Assembly: GCA_002689325.1 (NCBI GenBank)
Contig: NZFP01000023.1
Coordinates: 1 to 36,261 of the forward strand
From: Rickettsiales bacterium
Lineage (GTDB): Bacteria; Pseudomonadota; Alphaproteobacteria; Methylaequorales; Methylaequoraceae
Direction of reading: 5' to 3'
DNA length: 36,261 bases
The notes under the pieces were generated by a model that was not told the DNA's origin, made no database searches, and was given only the letters and a program-made list of their open reading frames with translations. A program made the position numbers and the translations under genes. Position 1 is the stretch's first letter, and each line of letters opens with the position of its first letter. Shown here in pieces: positions 6,719 through 15,679 of the stretch.

Positions 6719-8170
6719 GTGTTAGATAATTTAAAATCATCCCTCTTTGTTATTGGAAATTTATTAATATTTTTTTCAATATATTCTCTTGTACCTGGGT
6801 TATTTGATTATTTTTTAAACGGCTCGGATTGGGTTGTTTTTTTTGTGATTTCAATTGTCTGTTTTTTTACAGGATTAAATATTTCTTTTACTTTTAAAAA
6901 AAAAAATCAAGATGTTGAGGTATTATCAGCATTTTTGCTAACACTGATCTCATGGTTAATCCTAACTATCATTGCAGCCATTCCTTTTTATTCAGGCTCC
7001 CCAAAACTCTCATTTATTGATTCTTTTTTCGAATCAATGTCTGGACTGACAACAACCGGGGCAACAATAATTCAAGACTTGGATAATACTGCAAAATCAA
7101 TTCTACTATGGAGAGCAATGTTACAATGGCTTGGAGGCATAGGTATCATAGTTATAGCAATAGCAATATTCCCTATTTTGAAAATAGGTGGAATGCAATT
7201 GTTTCAAACTGAGTTTAGTTCTAAAAATGAAAAAGCGCTTCCAAGAACAACCCAAATTGCTGCTGCTATTGGTTTGATTTACCTTCTTCTTACAATTCTG
7301 TGTAGCTTTTTTCTATATTCTACTGGACTTACAATTTTTGATAGTCTCGCGCATGGAATGACAATTATTGCAACAGGCGGCTTTTCAACAAAAAATATGT
7401 CAATTGCGTTTTTTGATTCTATTAGCACAGAGATTGTTGTTATGATTTTTATGGTAATCTCTTCTCTACCATTTATTTTAATATTTCAATCAGTAAGGAA
7501 AGCAAATAGTGAATTGTTTAATGATTCACAAGTACAATTTTTTTTAGGATTAAATGTACTTATTATTTTTCTTGTAATGGTATGGCTTAAAAAAAACTAT
7601 GAAGTAGATTATCTTGAATCATTTCGAATAGCTTCCTTTTCTGTGGTTTCCATTGCAACGGGAAGTGGGTTTAGTACCTATGATTTTAGTTTATGGGGAA
7701 CATTTACAAGCACTTTATTTTTATTCATAATGCTAATAGGTGGTTGTTCTGGTTCATCAAGTTGTGGATTAAAAGTTTTTAGAATTCAGATTCTTCTTAG
7801 ATCATCAATAACCTTAATTAAAAAAATTATTCAGCCGAGGGGAATTTTCATTCCAACCTATAACTCATCGGAAATAAGTGAGGAGATTTTGAATTCTGTT
7901 ACAGGATATTTTTTTCTTTACCTACTTATATTCGGTTTACTAACTCTTTTATTATCTTTTGATGGAAACGACTTATTAACTTCTTTATCTGGGTCTGCTG
8001 CCTCACTAGCCAATGTTGGTCCTGGTTTAAGTGAAATGATTGGACCTTCGGGAAACTACTCATTCATGTCCAGTTTTTCTAAATTTTTTCTTGCAATTGG
8101 AATGCTAGTGGGAAGGCTTGAACTCTTTCCACTGCTAATTTTGTTTTCTCCAGAATTATGGAAAAAATAA
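6719..8170 (+). CDS. trkH: TrkH-type potassium uptake channel subunit
   Basis: 483 residues, an inner-membrane protein with the four-fold M1-P-M2 repeat of the Trk/Ktr/HKT family. The four selectivity-filter loops are visible: TTTG (111-114), ATGGFST (218-224), ATGSGFST (313-320) and ANVGPGL (431-437). A cytoplasmic loop GGCSGSSSCGLK lies near 341-352. The start is a GTG directly after the apaG stop; no strong ribosome binding site is seen, so coupling with apaG is likely. TrkA, the NAD-binding regulator needed by most TrkH channels, is not in this window. Confidence 0.92.
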   Translation: MLDNLKSSLFVIGNLLIFFSIYSLVPGLFDYFLNGSDWVVFFVISIVCFFTGLNISFTFKKKNQDVEVLSAFLLTLISWLILTIIAAIPFYSGSPKLSFIDSFFESMSGLTTTGATIIQDLDNTAKSILLWRAMLQWLGGIGIIVIAIAIFPILKIGGMQLFQTEFSSKNEKALPRTTQIAAAIGLIYLLLTILCSFFLYSTGLTIFDSLAHGMTIIATGGFSTKNMSIAFFDSISTEIVVMIFMVISSLPFILIFQSVRKANSELFNDSQVQFFLGLNVLIIFLVMVWLKKNYEVDYLESFRIASFSVVSIATGSGFSTYDFSLWGTFTSTLFLFIMLIGGCSGSSSCGLKVFRIQILLRSSITLIKKIIQPRGIFIPTYNSSEISEEILNSVTGYFFLYLLIFGLLTLLLSFDGNDLLTSLSGSAASLANVGPGLSEMIGPSGNYSFMSSFSKFFLAIGMLVGRLELFPLLILFSPELWKK

Positions 8171-8172
8171 AA

Positions 8173-9078
8173 TTAGAAATTTTCAAGACACCACAGTAAA
8201 ATTGACTGATGGGCGTACAACCTATTTTGAGCTTCATCCCATACAAGTGAGTTTTTTCCGTCAATAATTTCATCAGTTACCTCACAACCCCGATGAGCTG
8301 GAAGGCAATGTAAAAAAAATGAATTTTTATTGGTTTTAGACATCAATTCTGTGTTTACTCTAAATTTATCAAACTTTTTAAGTTTTTGTTTATCTTTTTT
8401 AATCCCCATAGATTCCCATGTATCAGTAATAATAACATCAGCATTTTTAACTGCTTCTGAGGGGTCATCAAATAAGCTAACCTGAGACGATTTAGAATCT
8501 TTAAGATTTTTTTTTGATGGAAAACAGCCTTCAGGGCATGAAATATTTAATTTAAAATTATAGTGACTGGCAGCTTCAATCCAAGAATTACAAACATTAT
8601 TTCCGTCACCTACCCAACAAATTTTTAAATTATTTATATCCCTAAAATTTTCTTCTAATGTCATTATATCAGCTACAATTTGACAAGGATGACTGTTATT
8701 TGTCAGTCCGTTGATTATAGGAACGTTAGATGACTCTGAGATCTGGTATAATTTCTTTTCATCAGAGCCTCTATAAAGAATTATGTCGACATATCTACCT
8801 AAAACTTTTATGGTGTCTTGCAGAGACTCCCCACGCCCTAATTGACTATCGTGTTGGTCTAACACAACAACATCTCCATTTAATTTTTTCATTCCCACTT
8901 CAAATGAAACCCTTGTTCTGGTTGAAGGTTTTTCAAAAATCATTGCAAGAATTTTCTTCTGATCTAAAAACCTTCTACCATAATTTTTTTTTAGAAAATG
9001 GCCTTGTTTAATAATTAACAACATTTCTTTAGTTGAGAGATTATTTATATTCAAAAAATGTCTAATTTTTTTTTTCAT
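8173..9078 (-). CDS. argF: Ornithine carbamoyltransferase
   Basis: 301 residues, the normal length. It makes citrulline from ornithine and carbamoyl phosphate in arginine synthesis. The carbamoyl-phosphate site STRTR is at 52-56, HPCQ at 130-133, the ornithine-binding DTWESMG loop near 221 and the HCLPAHRG motif near 258. The first base of its ATG is the last base of the argD stop (TAATG), so translation is coupled. It converges on trkH with only 2 bases between the two stops and no terminator. Confidence 0.96.
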   Translation of the reverse strand: MKKKIRHFLNINNLSTKEMLLIIKQGHFLKKNYGRRFLDQKKILAMIFEKPSTRTRVSFEVGMKKLNGDVVVLDQHDSQLGRGESLQDTIKVLGRYVDIILYRGSDEKKLYQISESSNVPIINGLTNNSHPCQIVADIMTLEENFRDINNLKICWVGDGNNVCNSWIEAASHYNFKLNISCPEGCFPSKKNLKDSKSSQVSLFDDPSEAVKNADVIITDTWESMGIKKDKQKLKKFDKFRVNTELMSKTNKNSFFLHCLPAHRGCEVTDEIIDGKNSLVWDEAQNRLYAHQSILLWCLENF

Positions 9079-10241
9079 TATAAATTTTTAAAAGCTTTAT
9101 TTATTTTTAATATTGCTTCATCAACATGCTTTTCTTCAAGAATTAATGGAGGTAAAATTCTTATGACATTTTGACTTGCTTTAACTGTGAGTAACTTATG
9201 ATTGATCATTTCTTTAATTAAAATTTCATTTTTAATTTTTGATTCAATTCCCAACATTAAACCTCTACCTCTTATACCTGAAACTAAAGTAGGATGTTTT
9301 TTAATAACCTCCTCCTCCAATCTACTCTTTAAATAATTTCCAACTTTTTCAACATTTTTTAAAAAATCTTTATTTAATATATAATCCAATACAACCGTCG
9401 CAATCGACATTGCAAGAGGGTTGCCCCCAAAAGTTGATCCATGAGAGCCAGGGCTCATAGTGCTAGCAGTTTTTTTATTCATTAAGCAGGCACCCAGAGG
9501 AAAACCACCACCAATTCCTTTTGCAATTGGAACAATATCTGGTTTTATCTTTGCCCATTCAAATGCGAATAACTTTCCTGTCCTTCCTAAACCACATTGC
9601 ACTTCATCTAGAATTAACAGAATACCCCTTTCATCACATAATTTTCTTAATCCTTTCAGACAATCCTCGGGTATAACTCTTATTCCCCCCTCTCCCAGAA
9701 TGGTTTCTACCATTATTGCTGCCGTATTTTGGTTAATGGCTTTTTCTAGAGCATCATGATCTCCAAAAGGTACCTGATCAAATCCCTCAACATCTGGACC
9801 AAAACCCCTTGTATGATCGGGGTTCTTAGCAGCAAAAAGTGATGCTAATGTTCTTCCATGAAAGGCCCCTTCAAAGGTGATGATTCTATTTTTTGAGCTA
9901 TAACCTTTTTCATAAAAAAATTTTCTAGCAACTTTAATACTTGTTTCTGTAGCCTCAGAACCTGAGTTACAAAAAAAAACATTAGAAGCAAATGAGTTTT
10001 TAACTAATTTCTCAGCCACAGCTTCTTGCCCTGATACTTTAAAGAGATTTGAGCAGTGCCAAATTTTTTCACCCTGACTTTTTAGAGCATTTACTAATGA
10101 AGGATGGCTATGACCTAAACAATTAACTCCAATTCCACTTGTAAAATCAAGAAATCTTGTGCCATCTATAGCATAGAGATAGACTCCGTCGCCATGATCA
10201 ACTTCAATGTCAATTGGATTATAAACTTTTAAAATACTCAT
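9078..10241 (-). CDS. argD: Acetylornithine aminotransferase
   Basis: 387 residues, class III PLP aminotransferase. The SGSEATE phosphate-binding loop is at 93-99, FHGRTL at 128-132, D212 in LILDEVQCGLGRTG contacts the PLP ring and K241 in AKGIGGGFPLGA is the PLP lysine. It converts N-acetylglutamate semialdehyde to N-acetylornithine and may also act on succinyl-diaminopimelate (DapC activity), which would complement dapD and dapE in this window; that dual use is known for E. coli ArgD but is inference here. It sits 2 bases after the permease stop. Confidence 0.95.
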   Translation of the reverse strand: MSILKVYNPIDIEVDHGDGVYLYAIDGTRFLDFTSGIGVNCLGHSHPSLVNALKSQGEKIWHCSNLFKVSGQEAVAEKLVKNSFASNVFFCNSGSEATETSIKVARKFFYEKGYSSKNRIITFEGAFHGRTLASLFAAKNPDHTRGFGPDVEGFDQVPFGDHDALEKAINQNTAAIMVETILGEGGIRVIPEDCLKGLRKLCDERGILLILDEVQCGLGRTGKLFAFEWAKIKPDIVPIAKGIGGGFPLGACLMNKKTASTMSPGSHGSTFGGNPLAMSIATVVLDYILNKDFLKNVEKVGNYLKSRLEEEVIKKHPTLVSGIRGRGLMLGIESKIKNEILIKEMINHKLLTVKASQNVIRILPPLILEEKHVDEAILKINKAFKNL

Positions 10242-10243
10242 AA

Positions 10244-11041
10244 CTAAGTTTTCAAACCAAACCCTTTTTTAAACACATAAATTGTTATAAATAAAAAAAA
10301 TAAATTTATTAAAGCTAATAAAAAAATACCTGTTAAGATGTTACTATCTCCATAACCAATAAACCCAGATCTAAAACCATCAATCATATAAAAGAATGGA
10401 TTCCAGTGAGCTATAAAATGCCAAAATTCAGGTAACCTTTCTACTGAATAAAATGTTCCGGAAAGAAAGGTTAGTGGTAAAATTATAAAATTTGTAATTG
10501 AAGCCATGTGATCAAATTTTTTTGACCAGATCCCACACAATATTCCAAGGTTTGAGAGTAAAAATGAAGAAGATACTGCAAAATAAAAAATAATTGCAAT
10601 ATTACTTATCATTATTGGAATAAATAAAAAAATAACAAAAGAAACTGATAGCCCTACCAGTAAACCCCTTGTAACCCCGCCAAGTAAATATGAAAAAGTT
10701 AGTTCATATTCAGATAGAGGTGGCATTAAAACGTCAACAATATTTCCTTGTACTTTTGATATAAGAATGGAAGAAGAGGTATTAGCAAAAGAATTTTGCA
10801 TTATTGCCATACATATAAGTCCTGGTGCAAGAAATTCAGAAAATGAATAATTTTCTGTATTTAGGTATTCCCTGTCAATTGAAATTATAAAAATCATGTA
10901 AAATAACAGTGTTGTAATTGCTGGTGCCAATATTGTCTGAGCAAAAACACTAAAGAATCTTTTAACTTCTTTTAAATAAAGTGTATAAAAGCCATACCAG
11001 TTAAAACCTCTAAAGTGTTTAATTTTTACATATTTTTGCAT
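10244..11041 (-). CDS. ABC-2 type permease without adjacent ATPase (YadH/NodJ-like)
   Basis: 265 residues with six hydrophobic segments and the ABC-2 layout: an N-terminal amphipathic helix, a SKVQGNIVDVLMPPLSEYEL coupling region (about 96-115) and the NPFFYMIDGFRSG motif (about 217-229). It is a membrane half of an exporter-type ABC system; YadGH-like transporters are the closest general type. No ATPase gene lies beside it, so its partner is elsewhere or it borrows one. It is only distantly like the 1266-2069 permease. It is first in the permease-argD-argF operon although nothing links it to arginine. Confidence 0.85.
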   Translation of the reverse strand: MQKYVKIKHFRGFNWYGFYTLYLKEVKRFFSVFAQTILAPAITTLLFYMIFIISIDREYLNTENYSFSEFLAPGLICMAIMQNSFANTSSSILISKVQGNIVDVLMPPLSEYELTFSYLLGGVTRGLLVGLSVSFVIFLFIPIMISNIAIIFYFAVSSSFLLSNLGILCGIWSKKFDHMASITNFIILPLTFLSGTFYSVERLPEFWHFIAHWNPFFYMIDGFRSGFIGYGDSNILTGIFLLALINLFFLFITIYVFKKGFGLKT

Positions 11042-11074
11042 ACAATAATTTATTAATAAATATATTAACCTAAT

Positions 11075-11593
11075 ATGATCTCAGAATACCTTAAAAAATA
11101 TAGTTATTATTACTTAACAAGATACTCAGTTACCAAAAAAAAATTTGAGAATATATTAAAAAGAAAAATCTCAAAAGACTATTTTCAAAAAAAAATTTCA
11201 ACTGAAGAAAAAAATAAATATATTTCTGAAATTCCTGAAATTGTAGACCATCACAAAAAAAATGGATGCTTTAATGAAAAAAATCTAATTGATTTAAAAA
11301 TCAATTCCTTAATTGAAAAAGGATATTCCTTAAAAAAGATTAAGATTTCCCTGATAAAATTATGCTTTAATAAAGAAATCTTAGATACAAAAATGTCCAG
11401 CCTTTATTCAAATGAAAGACTAAATTATGATTTGATGGAAAATTTTTTCAATAGGTCTAAAATATTTATTAACAATGCTCAAAAAAAAAATGACTTTAAA
11501 AAAATACTTAATAAATTCATCAATATGGGATTTGAATATAACGAATCATTAGATTATCTAAAACAGAAATTGAATTTTTATGATCACCCTTGA
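11075..11593 (+). CDS. recX: RecX-like regulator of RecA
   Basis: 172 residues, basic and helical. The order of three-helix repeats fits RecX: YSYYYLTRYSVTKKKFENIL (LxxRxxSxxEL-like, about 9-28), then VDHHKKNGCFNEKNLIDLKINSLIEKGYSLKKIKISL (about 57-93), then a repeat ending FEYNESLDYL near the C-terminus. RecX proteins bind and restrain RecA filaments. No recA is nearby. It starts 33 bases from the divergent permease gene and overlaps the next gene by 14 bases. The sequence is divergent and lysine-rich, so the call rests on pattern rather than strong identity. Confidence 0.75.
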   Translation: MISEYLKKYSYYYLTRYSVTKKKFENILKRKISKDYFQKKISTEEKNKYISEIPEIVDHHKKNGCFNEKNLIDLKINSLIEKGYSLKKIKISLIKLCFNKEILDTKMSSLYSNERLNYDLMENFFNRSKIFINNAQKKNDFKKILNKFINMGFEYNESLDYLKQKLNFYDHP

Positions 11594-12668
11594 ATCTTTA
11601 AATAATCTGCTGGCAGACTTTAATAAAAATACTCTTTTTAGTATTAAGTTATTAGATATTATATATTCTCTAATTGTATTTCTATTTTTTTTAATTGCCA
11701 AAAACTCTATAATTAATTTTCTCTCTAAGAAATTTTTTATTTTTTTTAAGTTTGAAACAAAAAATAAAGAATTTACTAAAAACTTATACGGACCATTAAA
11801 TTTGCTTGTGATAGGACTTGCAATTTTTTTAGCGTCGATTTTCCTCACAGAAAATGAAAAAGTAAGCAGTTTTGTTTACAAAATAAACGTTTCTATTTTT
11901 ACAATTGTTACCTTTTGGTTTCTTAGCCAAATAATCAAACCTATGTTTTCAAGAGTTAAAACTATTGAACAAATCCTTACTAAAGATTTAATTGAATGGA
12001 TTACTAACTTTTTAAAAATATTAGTTTTTATTTTAGGTTTTTGTGCCGTACTTGAACTATGGGGTATAAGGGTCGGTCCTATTATCGCTGGACTAGGTTT
12101 ACTGGGTGTCGCTGTTGCTTTAGGTGCCCAAGATCTTTTCAAAAATTTAATATCAGGTGTTCTCGTCCTCATAGAAAAAAGATTTAAAAAAGGTGATGTA
12201 ATTATCATCGAAAATACAATTGAAGGTACAGTCGAAAAGATTGGTTTTAGGTCCACAGCAATTAGGAAGTTTGATAAGTCCCTTTGTTTTATCCCAAATA
12301 ATCAGTTTGCTGAGAAGGCAGTGACAAATATTACAAAAATATCTAATAGAAGAATAAATTGGATAATTGGTCTTGAATATAAAAGTACAACCAAGCAACT
12401 TAAAACTATTTGCAATGATATAGAAAATAAAATTATCAGTAGAAAAAAAAATTTTAGTGTTAACGAAACAACTCCAGTGATTGTTAAGATTTATGAATTT
12501 TCTGACAGCTCTATAAATATTTTAGTTCGATGCTTTACTAGGACAAACGACTATAATCAACTTTTAGAGGCTAAAAGCCTACTTGCAGTTGATATTAAGG
12601 AGATAGTCGAAAAAAGAAGAGGCTCTTTTGCCTTTCCTTCGCAGTCAATATACGTAGAAAAAAGTTAG
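11580..12668 (+). CDS. MscS-family mechanosensitive ion channel
   Basis: 362 residues with four or five N-terminal transmembrane helices. The family's pore helix is GPIIAGLGLLGVAVALGAQ (166-184), rich in alternating Gly and Ala, followed by DLFKNLISGVLVLIEKRFKKGD (185-206). The beta domain begins with IIENTIEGTVEKIGFRSTAIR (about 209-229), and a C-terminal mixed domain follows. It would open under membrane tension to release solutes after osmotic downshock. The ATG lies inside recX in another frame, so the two are coupled. Confidence 0.9.
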   Translation: MITLESLNNLLADFNKNTLFSIKLLDIIYSLIVFLFFLIAKNSIINFLSKKFFIFFKFETKNKEFTKNLYGPLNLLVIGLAIFLASIFLTENEKVSSFVYKINVSIFTIVTFWFLSQIIKPMFSRVKTIEQILTKDLIEWITNFLKILVFILGFCAVLELWGIRVGPIIAGLGLLGVAVALGAQDLFKNLISGVLVLIEKRFKKGDVIIIENTIEGTVEKIGFRSTAIRKFDKSLCFIPNNQFAEKAVTNITKISNRRINWIIGLEYKSTTKQLKTICNDIENKIISRKKNFSVNETTPVIVKIYEFSDSSINILVRCFTRTNDYNQLLEAKSLLAVDIKEIVEKRRGSFAFPSQSIYVEKS

Positions 12669-12694
12669 AAAGGTTTTGACCTTAAAAGCTAACT
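12663..12694. terminator. Bidirectional hairpin terminator between mscS-like gene and nrdB
   Basis: AGTTAG (12663-12668) pairs with CTAACT (12689-12694), and inside it AAGG (12670-12673) pairs with CCTT (12680-12683). Reading plus, the stem is followed by AACTTTTT; reading minus, by six T residues, so it can end both converging transcripts. It overlaps both stop codons. The outer stem is AT-rich and interrupted, so strength is uncertain. Confidence 0.6.
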
Positions 12695-13707
12695 AACTTT
12701 TTATCAAAATTTTCCCACACACCATCTTTTCCTTCCCAAGAACCTCTTGTTGCTACTTTGGAATATTCAGTAGCTCTAGCTTCGAAAAAATTTGCATGTT
12801 CAACTCCGTTTAGTATTTCAGTTAACCAAGGAAGAGGATGTTTTCTAATACCAAAAATTGGTCCTAATTTTAGTTGCTTTAGTCTCCAGTCCGCAATATA
12901 TCTTATGTAGTTTTTTATATCACATGGTTCCATTCCCTCAACTGGTCCGAGTTCAAAAGCAAGGTCAATGAAATTATCCTCCAGGTTTACAACTTTTTCA
13001 CAACATTCAATAATTTCACTTTGCAACTTTTTAGTCATACATTTTGTTTCTTTAACAAACTCGTGAAAAAGTTTTATCATTCCTTCACAATGAAGAGATT
13101 CATCCCTTACCGACCACGTTACAATTTGTCCCATTCCTCTCATTTTATTATGTCTTGGAAAATTTAGGAGCATAGCAAAGCTAGCAAAAAGTTGTAAACC
13201 CTCTGTAAATCCTCCAAACATGGCTACAGTCTTTGCTATTTCATGGTTGGAGTCGACAGTAAATTGTTGCATATAATCATGTTTATCTGCCATTTCTTTA
13301 TATTTTAAAAAAGCAGAAAACTCTGTATCTGGCATGCCGATTGTTTCAAGTAAGAGTGCGTATGCTGCAATATGTACAGTCTCAATATTTGAAAAAGCAG
13401 ACATCATCATTTTGACTTCAGTTGGTTTAAAAACCTGAGAATATCTCTCCATATAATTATCATTCACCTCAACATCAGATTGAGTGAAAAATCTAAATAT
13501 TTGTGTTAAAAGGTTCCTTTCATTATCATTTAACTTCACTGCCCAATCCTTACAATCTTCTCCTAATGGAACTTCTTCAGGCATCCAATGAACTTGTTGC
13601 TGCCTTTTCCAAAAGTCATAGGCCCATGGGTATCTAAAAGGTTTGTATGAATGTGAGGATGTAAGTAATCCTACTTTTTCATCAATTTTTTCTTTAAATC
13701 CATCCAT
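12682..13707 (-). CDS. nrdB: Class I ribonucleotide reductase, beta (radical) subunit
   Basis: 341 residues with a ferritin-like di-metal site. Visible candidates for the metal ligands are D78, E109, H112, E169, E203 and H206 (motifs ETVH and RDESLH), with the radical tyrosine Y116 seven residues after E109 as in E. coli NrdB. The E109-to-E169 spacing of 60 matches NrdF-like rather than E. coli NrdB spacing. It follows nrdA by 18 bases in one operon. No NrdI gene is beside it, which argues against a typical class Ib enzyme needing flavodoxin activation; the metal used is not decided by sequence. Confidence 0.93.
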   Translation of the reverse strand: MDGFKEKIDEKVGLLTSSHSYKPFRYPWAYDFWKRQQQVHWMPEEVPLGEDCKDWAVKLNDNERNLLTQIFRFFTQSDVEVNDNYMERYSQVFKPTEVKMMMSAFSNIETVHIAAYALLLETIGMPDTEFSAFLKYKEMADKHDYMQQFTVDSNHEIAKTVAMFGGFTEGLQLFASFAMLLNFPRHNKMRGMGQIVTWSVRDESLHCEGMIKLFHEFVKETKCMTKKLQSEIIECCEKVVNLEDNFIDLAFELGPVEGMEPCDIKNYIRYIADWRLKQLKLGPIFGIRKHPLPWLTEILNGVEHANFFEARATEYSKVATRGSWEGKDGVWENFDKKLVSF

Positions 13708-13725
13708 AAATGCTCTTAGCTCAGC

Positions 13726-15594
13726 CTATTGACAAGACAAGCACTCCTCATAGTCAGTTTTTGTTTCTGTAATATTTTTTTTTGGCCAATTGCTTGTATT
13801 ATCACCCTCTACACCAGCGTAACTTGCTCTTTGAATAGACTTGGACCTGCAATAATAAAGACTTTTTACACCAAGCTCCCATGCTTTCCAGTGAAGCATC
13901 ATTAAATCCCATTTGTCTATATCAGCTGACAAATATAGATTTATTGATTGGCTTTGACATATAAATGGTGTTCTATCAGAAGCCATTTCAATTATCCATC
14001 TTTGATCTATTTCGAATGCTGTTTTAAAGCAATCTTTTTCTTCGGATGATAACTCTTTCAGGTGACCAACAGAACCATCATTTTCCAGAATACTCTGCCA
14101 AATGATTTCATTATTTATTCCCTTTTCTTCAAAAAGTTTTTCTAAATATTTATTTTTTACTGTAAATGAACCTGATAATGTTTTGTGAGTATATATGTTG
14201 GCAGGAATTGGTTCAATACATGCACTTGCCCCCCCACAAATTATACTAATCGAAGCTGTTGGTGCTATCGCCAACTTGTGACTAAATCTTGCTTTTACAT
14301 TCGCCTCTTTTGCATCAGGACATGCACCTTTTTCAATTGCTAATATCACTGATGCCTTATCAGCCTCTTGCTTTAAATATTTAAAAAATTTTATATTCCA
14401 GCTTTTTGCTAGTGCGCTTTCAAATGGTATTCCTTTCTTCTGTAGGAAGCTATGAAAACCCATTGCACCCAGCCCCACTGACCTTTCCATTTTTGCAGAA
14501 TACGCAGCATGTTTCATGGAATCCGGAGCATTCTTGATAAAATCTTCTAAAACATTATCAAGAAATCTCATAATATCTTGAATAAAATTTTCGTCTTTTG
14601 ACCATTCGTCCCATTTTTCCAAATTAACCGATGATAAACAGCAAACAGCTGTTCTTTCTTTGCCATGATGGTCAAGGCCTGTATGGAGCATAATTTCACT
14701 ACATAAATTAGAAGTTTTAACTTTCATACCTTTTTTCTTCTGGTGTTTAGACATATTTTTATTAACCGTATCAATAAAAACTAAATATGGCTCACCAGTT
14801 TGCATCCTAGTTTCTAAAATTTTCTGCCATAATTCTCTGGCATTGATTTTTTTCAAAGATTCATTGGTTTTAGGACTTCTTAACGTAAATTCTTTGTTGT
14901 TTTTAACGCATTCCATGAATTCATCCGTAATATTGATGCCGTGATGTAAATTAAGACTTTTTCTATTAAAATCACCAGATGGTTTTCTAATTTCCAAAAA
15001 TTCCTCGATTTCAGGATGATGAACATCTAAATAACATGCTGCTGATCCTCTTCTCAAAGAACCTTGAGATATAGCAAGAGTTAGGGAGTCCATAACTCTA
15101 ACAAAAGGTATTATGCCGGATGTCTGGCCAGATTTTTTTACAGTTTCACCTATTGATCTGACTTCTCCCCAATAAGTTCCAATCCCCCCTCCATTTGAAG
15201 CTAACCAAACATTTTCACTCCACGTTGAAAGAATTCCATCAAGGCTGTCGTGAACAGTATTTAAAAAGCAGGAAATTGGTAGACCTCTTTTTGCTCCGCC
15301 ATTTGATAAAACTGGTGTTGCTGGCATAAACCATAACTTTGAAATGTAATCGTAAATTCTTTTTGCGTGATCGTCATCATCTGAATAGCATTTTGACACT
15401 CTCAAAAACATATCTTGAAATTTTTCCCCGGGCAGCAAGTATCTGTCCAAAAGTGTAGCCTTTCCAAAATCTGTAAGATTTTCATCTCTTGAGTAATTAG
15501 GCTTTAGAAACGATTTTTCTCTAACATTTTTACTATTAAGTTTTTGGATATTTTTATCCAAAGAAAGAACATTGAGAGAAGTAGAGTTTTGCAT
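13726..15594 (-). CDS. nrdA: Class I ribonucleotide reductase, alpha (catalytic) subunit without ATP cone
   Basis: 622 residues. Active-site residues are all visible: C109 (PISCF) and C318 (the redox pair), N296-C298-E300 (SNLCSE, with C298 as the thiyl radical), Y580-Y581 (radical relay) and the C-terminal C618-C621 pair (EECLSCQ) that re-reduces the site. The protein begins close to the catalytic barrel (FMPATPVLSNGG at 89-100). There is no room for the roughly 90-residue ATP-cone of E. coli NrdA, so dATP shut-off by a cone in this subunit is not expected. The start has a good AGGA site 8 bases upstream. Confidence 0.94.
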   Translation of the reverse strand: MQNSTSLNVLSLDKNIQKLNSKNVREKSFLKPNYSRDENLTDFGKATLLDRYLLPGEKFQDMFLRVSKCYSDDDDHAKRIYDYISKLWFMPATPVLSNGGAKRGLPISCFLNTVHDSLDGILSTWSENVWLASNGGGIGTYWGEVRSIGETVKKSGQTSGIIPFVRVMDSLTLAISQGSLRRGSAACYLDVHHPEIEEFLEIRKPSGDFNRKSLNLHHGINITDEFMECVKNNKEFTLRSPKTNESLKKINARELWQKILETRMQTGEPYLVFIDTVNKNMSKHQKKKGMKVKTSNLCSEIMLHTGLDHHGKERTAVCCLSSVNLEKWDEWSKDENFIQDIMRFLDNVLEDFIKNAPDSMKHAAYSAKMERSVGLGAMGFHSFLQKKGIPFESALAKSWNIKFFKYLKQEADKASVILAIEKGACPDAKEANVKARFSHKLAIAPTASISIICGGASACIEPIPANIYTHKTLSGSFTVKNKYLEKLFEEKGINNEIIWQSILENDGSVGHLKELSSEEKDCFKTAFEIDQRWIIEMASDRTPFICQSQSINLYLSADIDKWDLMMLHWKAWELGVKSLYYCRSKSIQRASYAGVEGDNTSNWPKKNITETKTDYEECLSCQ

Positions 15595-15620
15595 AATAAT
15601 TTCCTACGAAAGTTTAAAGA

Positions 15621-15636
15621 ACACTATATATAGTAA
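15621..15636 (-). promoter_or_regulatory. NrdR-like box upstream of nrdA
   Basis: The plus strand reads ACACTATATATAGTAA, close to the NrdR consensus ACACWATATATWGTGT and containing a perfect 12-base palindrome (15623-15634). It covers the -10 of the predicted nrdA promoter, where a repressor would block transcription. NrdR usually binds two boxes about three helical turns apart. A second, poor match with an extra base (around 15657-15671, CACTAGTATATA) lies about 35 bases away. Confidence 0.6.
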
Positions 15637-15657
15637 TAAACGTTAATTTAATGTCAA
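15630..15657 (-). promoter_or_regulatory. Sigma-70 type promoter for nrdAB
   Basis: On the minus strand a perfect TTGACA (15657-15652) is followed after 16 bases by TACTAT (15635-15630), or after 17 by ACTATA. The nrdA ATG is 35 bases further on. This is the clearest promoter in the window and it lies downstream of the tRNA-Arg gene, so nrdAB need not depend on read-through from it. Confidence 0.65.
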
Positions 15658-15679
15658 CCACTAGTATATAAAAAGATTA

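Noticed and set aside
1266-11041. The two ABC-2 permeases as a duplicated gene pair
   Set aside because: Apart from the NPF motif and general layout they differ throughout, so recent duplication is not supported.
11558-12398. Minus-strand open frames opposite recX and the MscS-like gene
   Set aside because: They lie antisense to well-supported genes, have no ribosome binding sites and read as low-complexity shadow translation.
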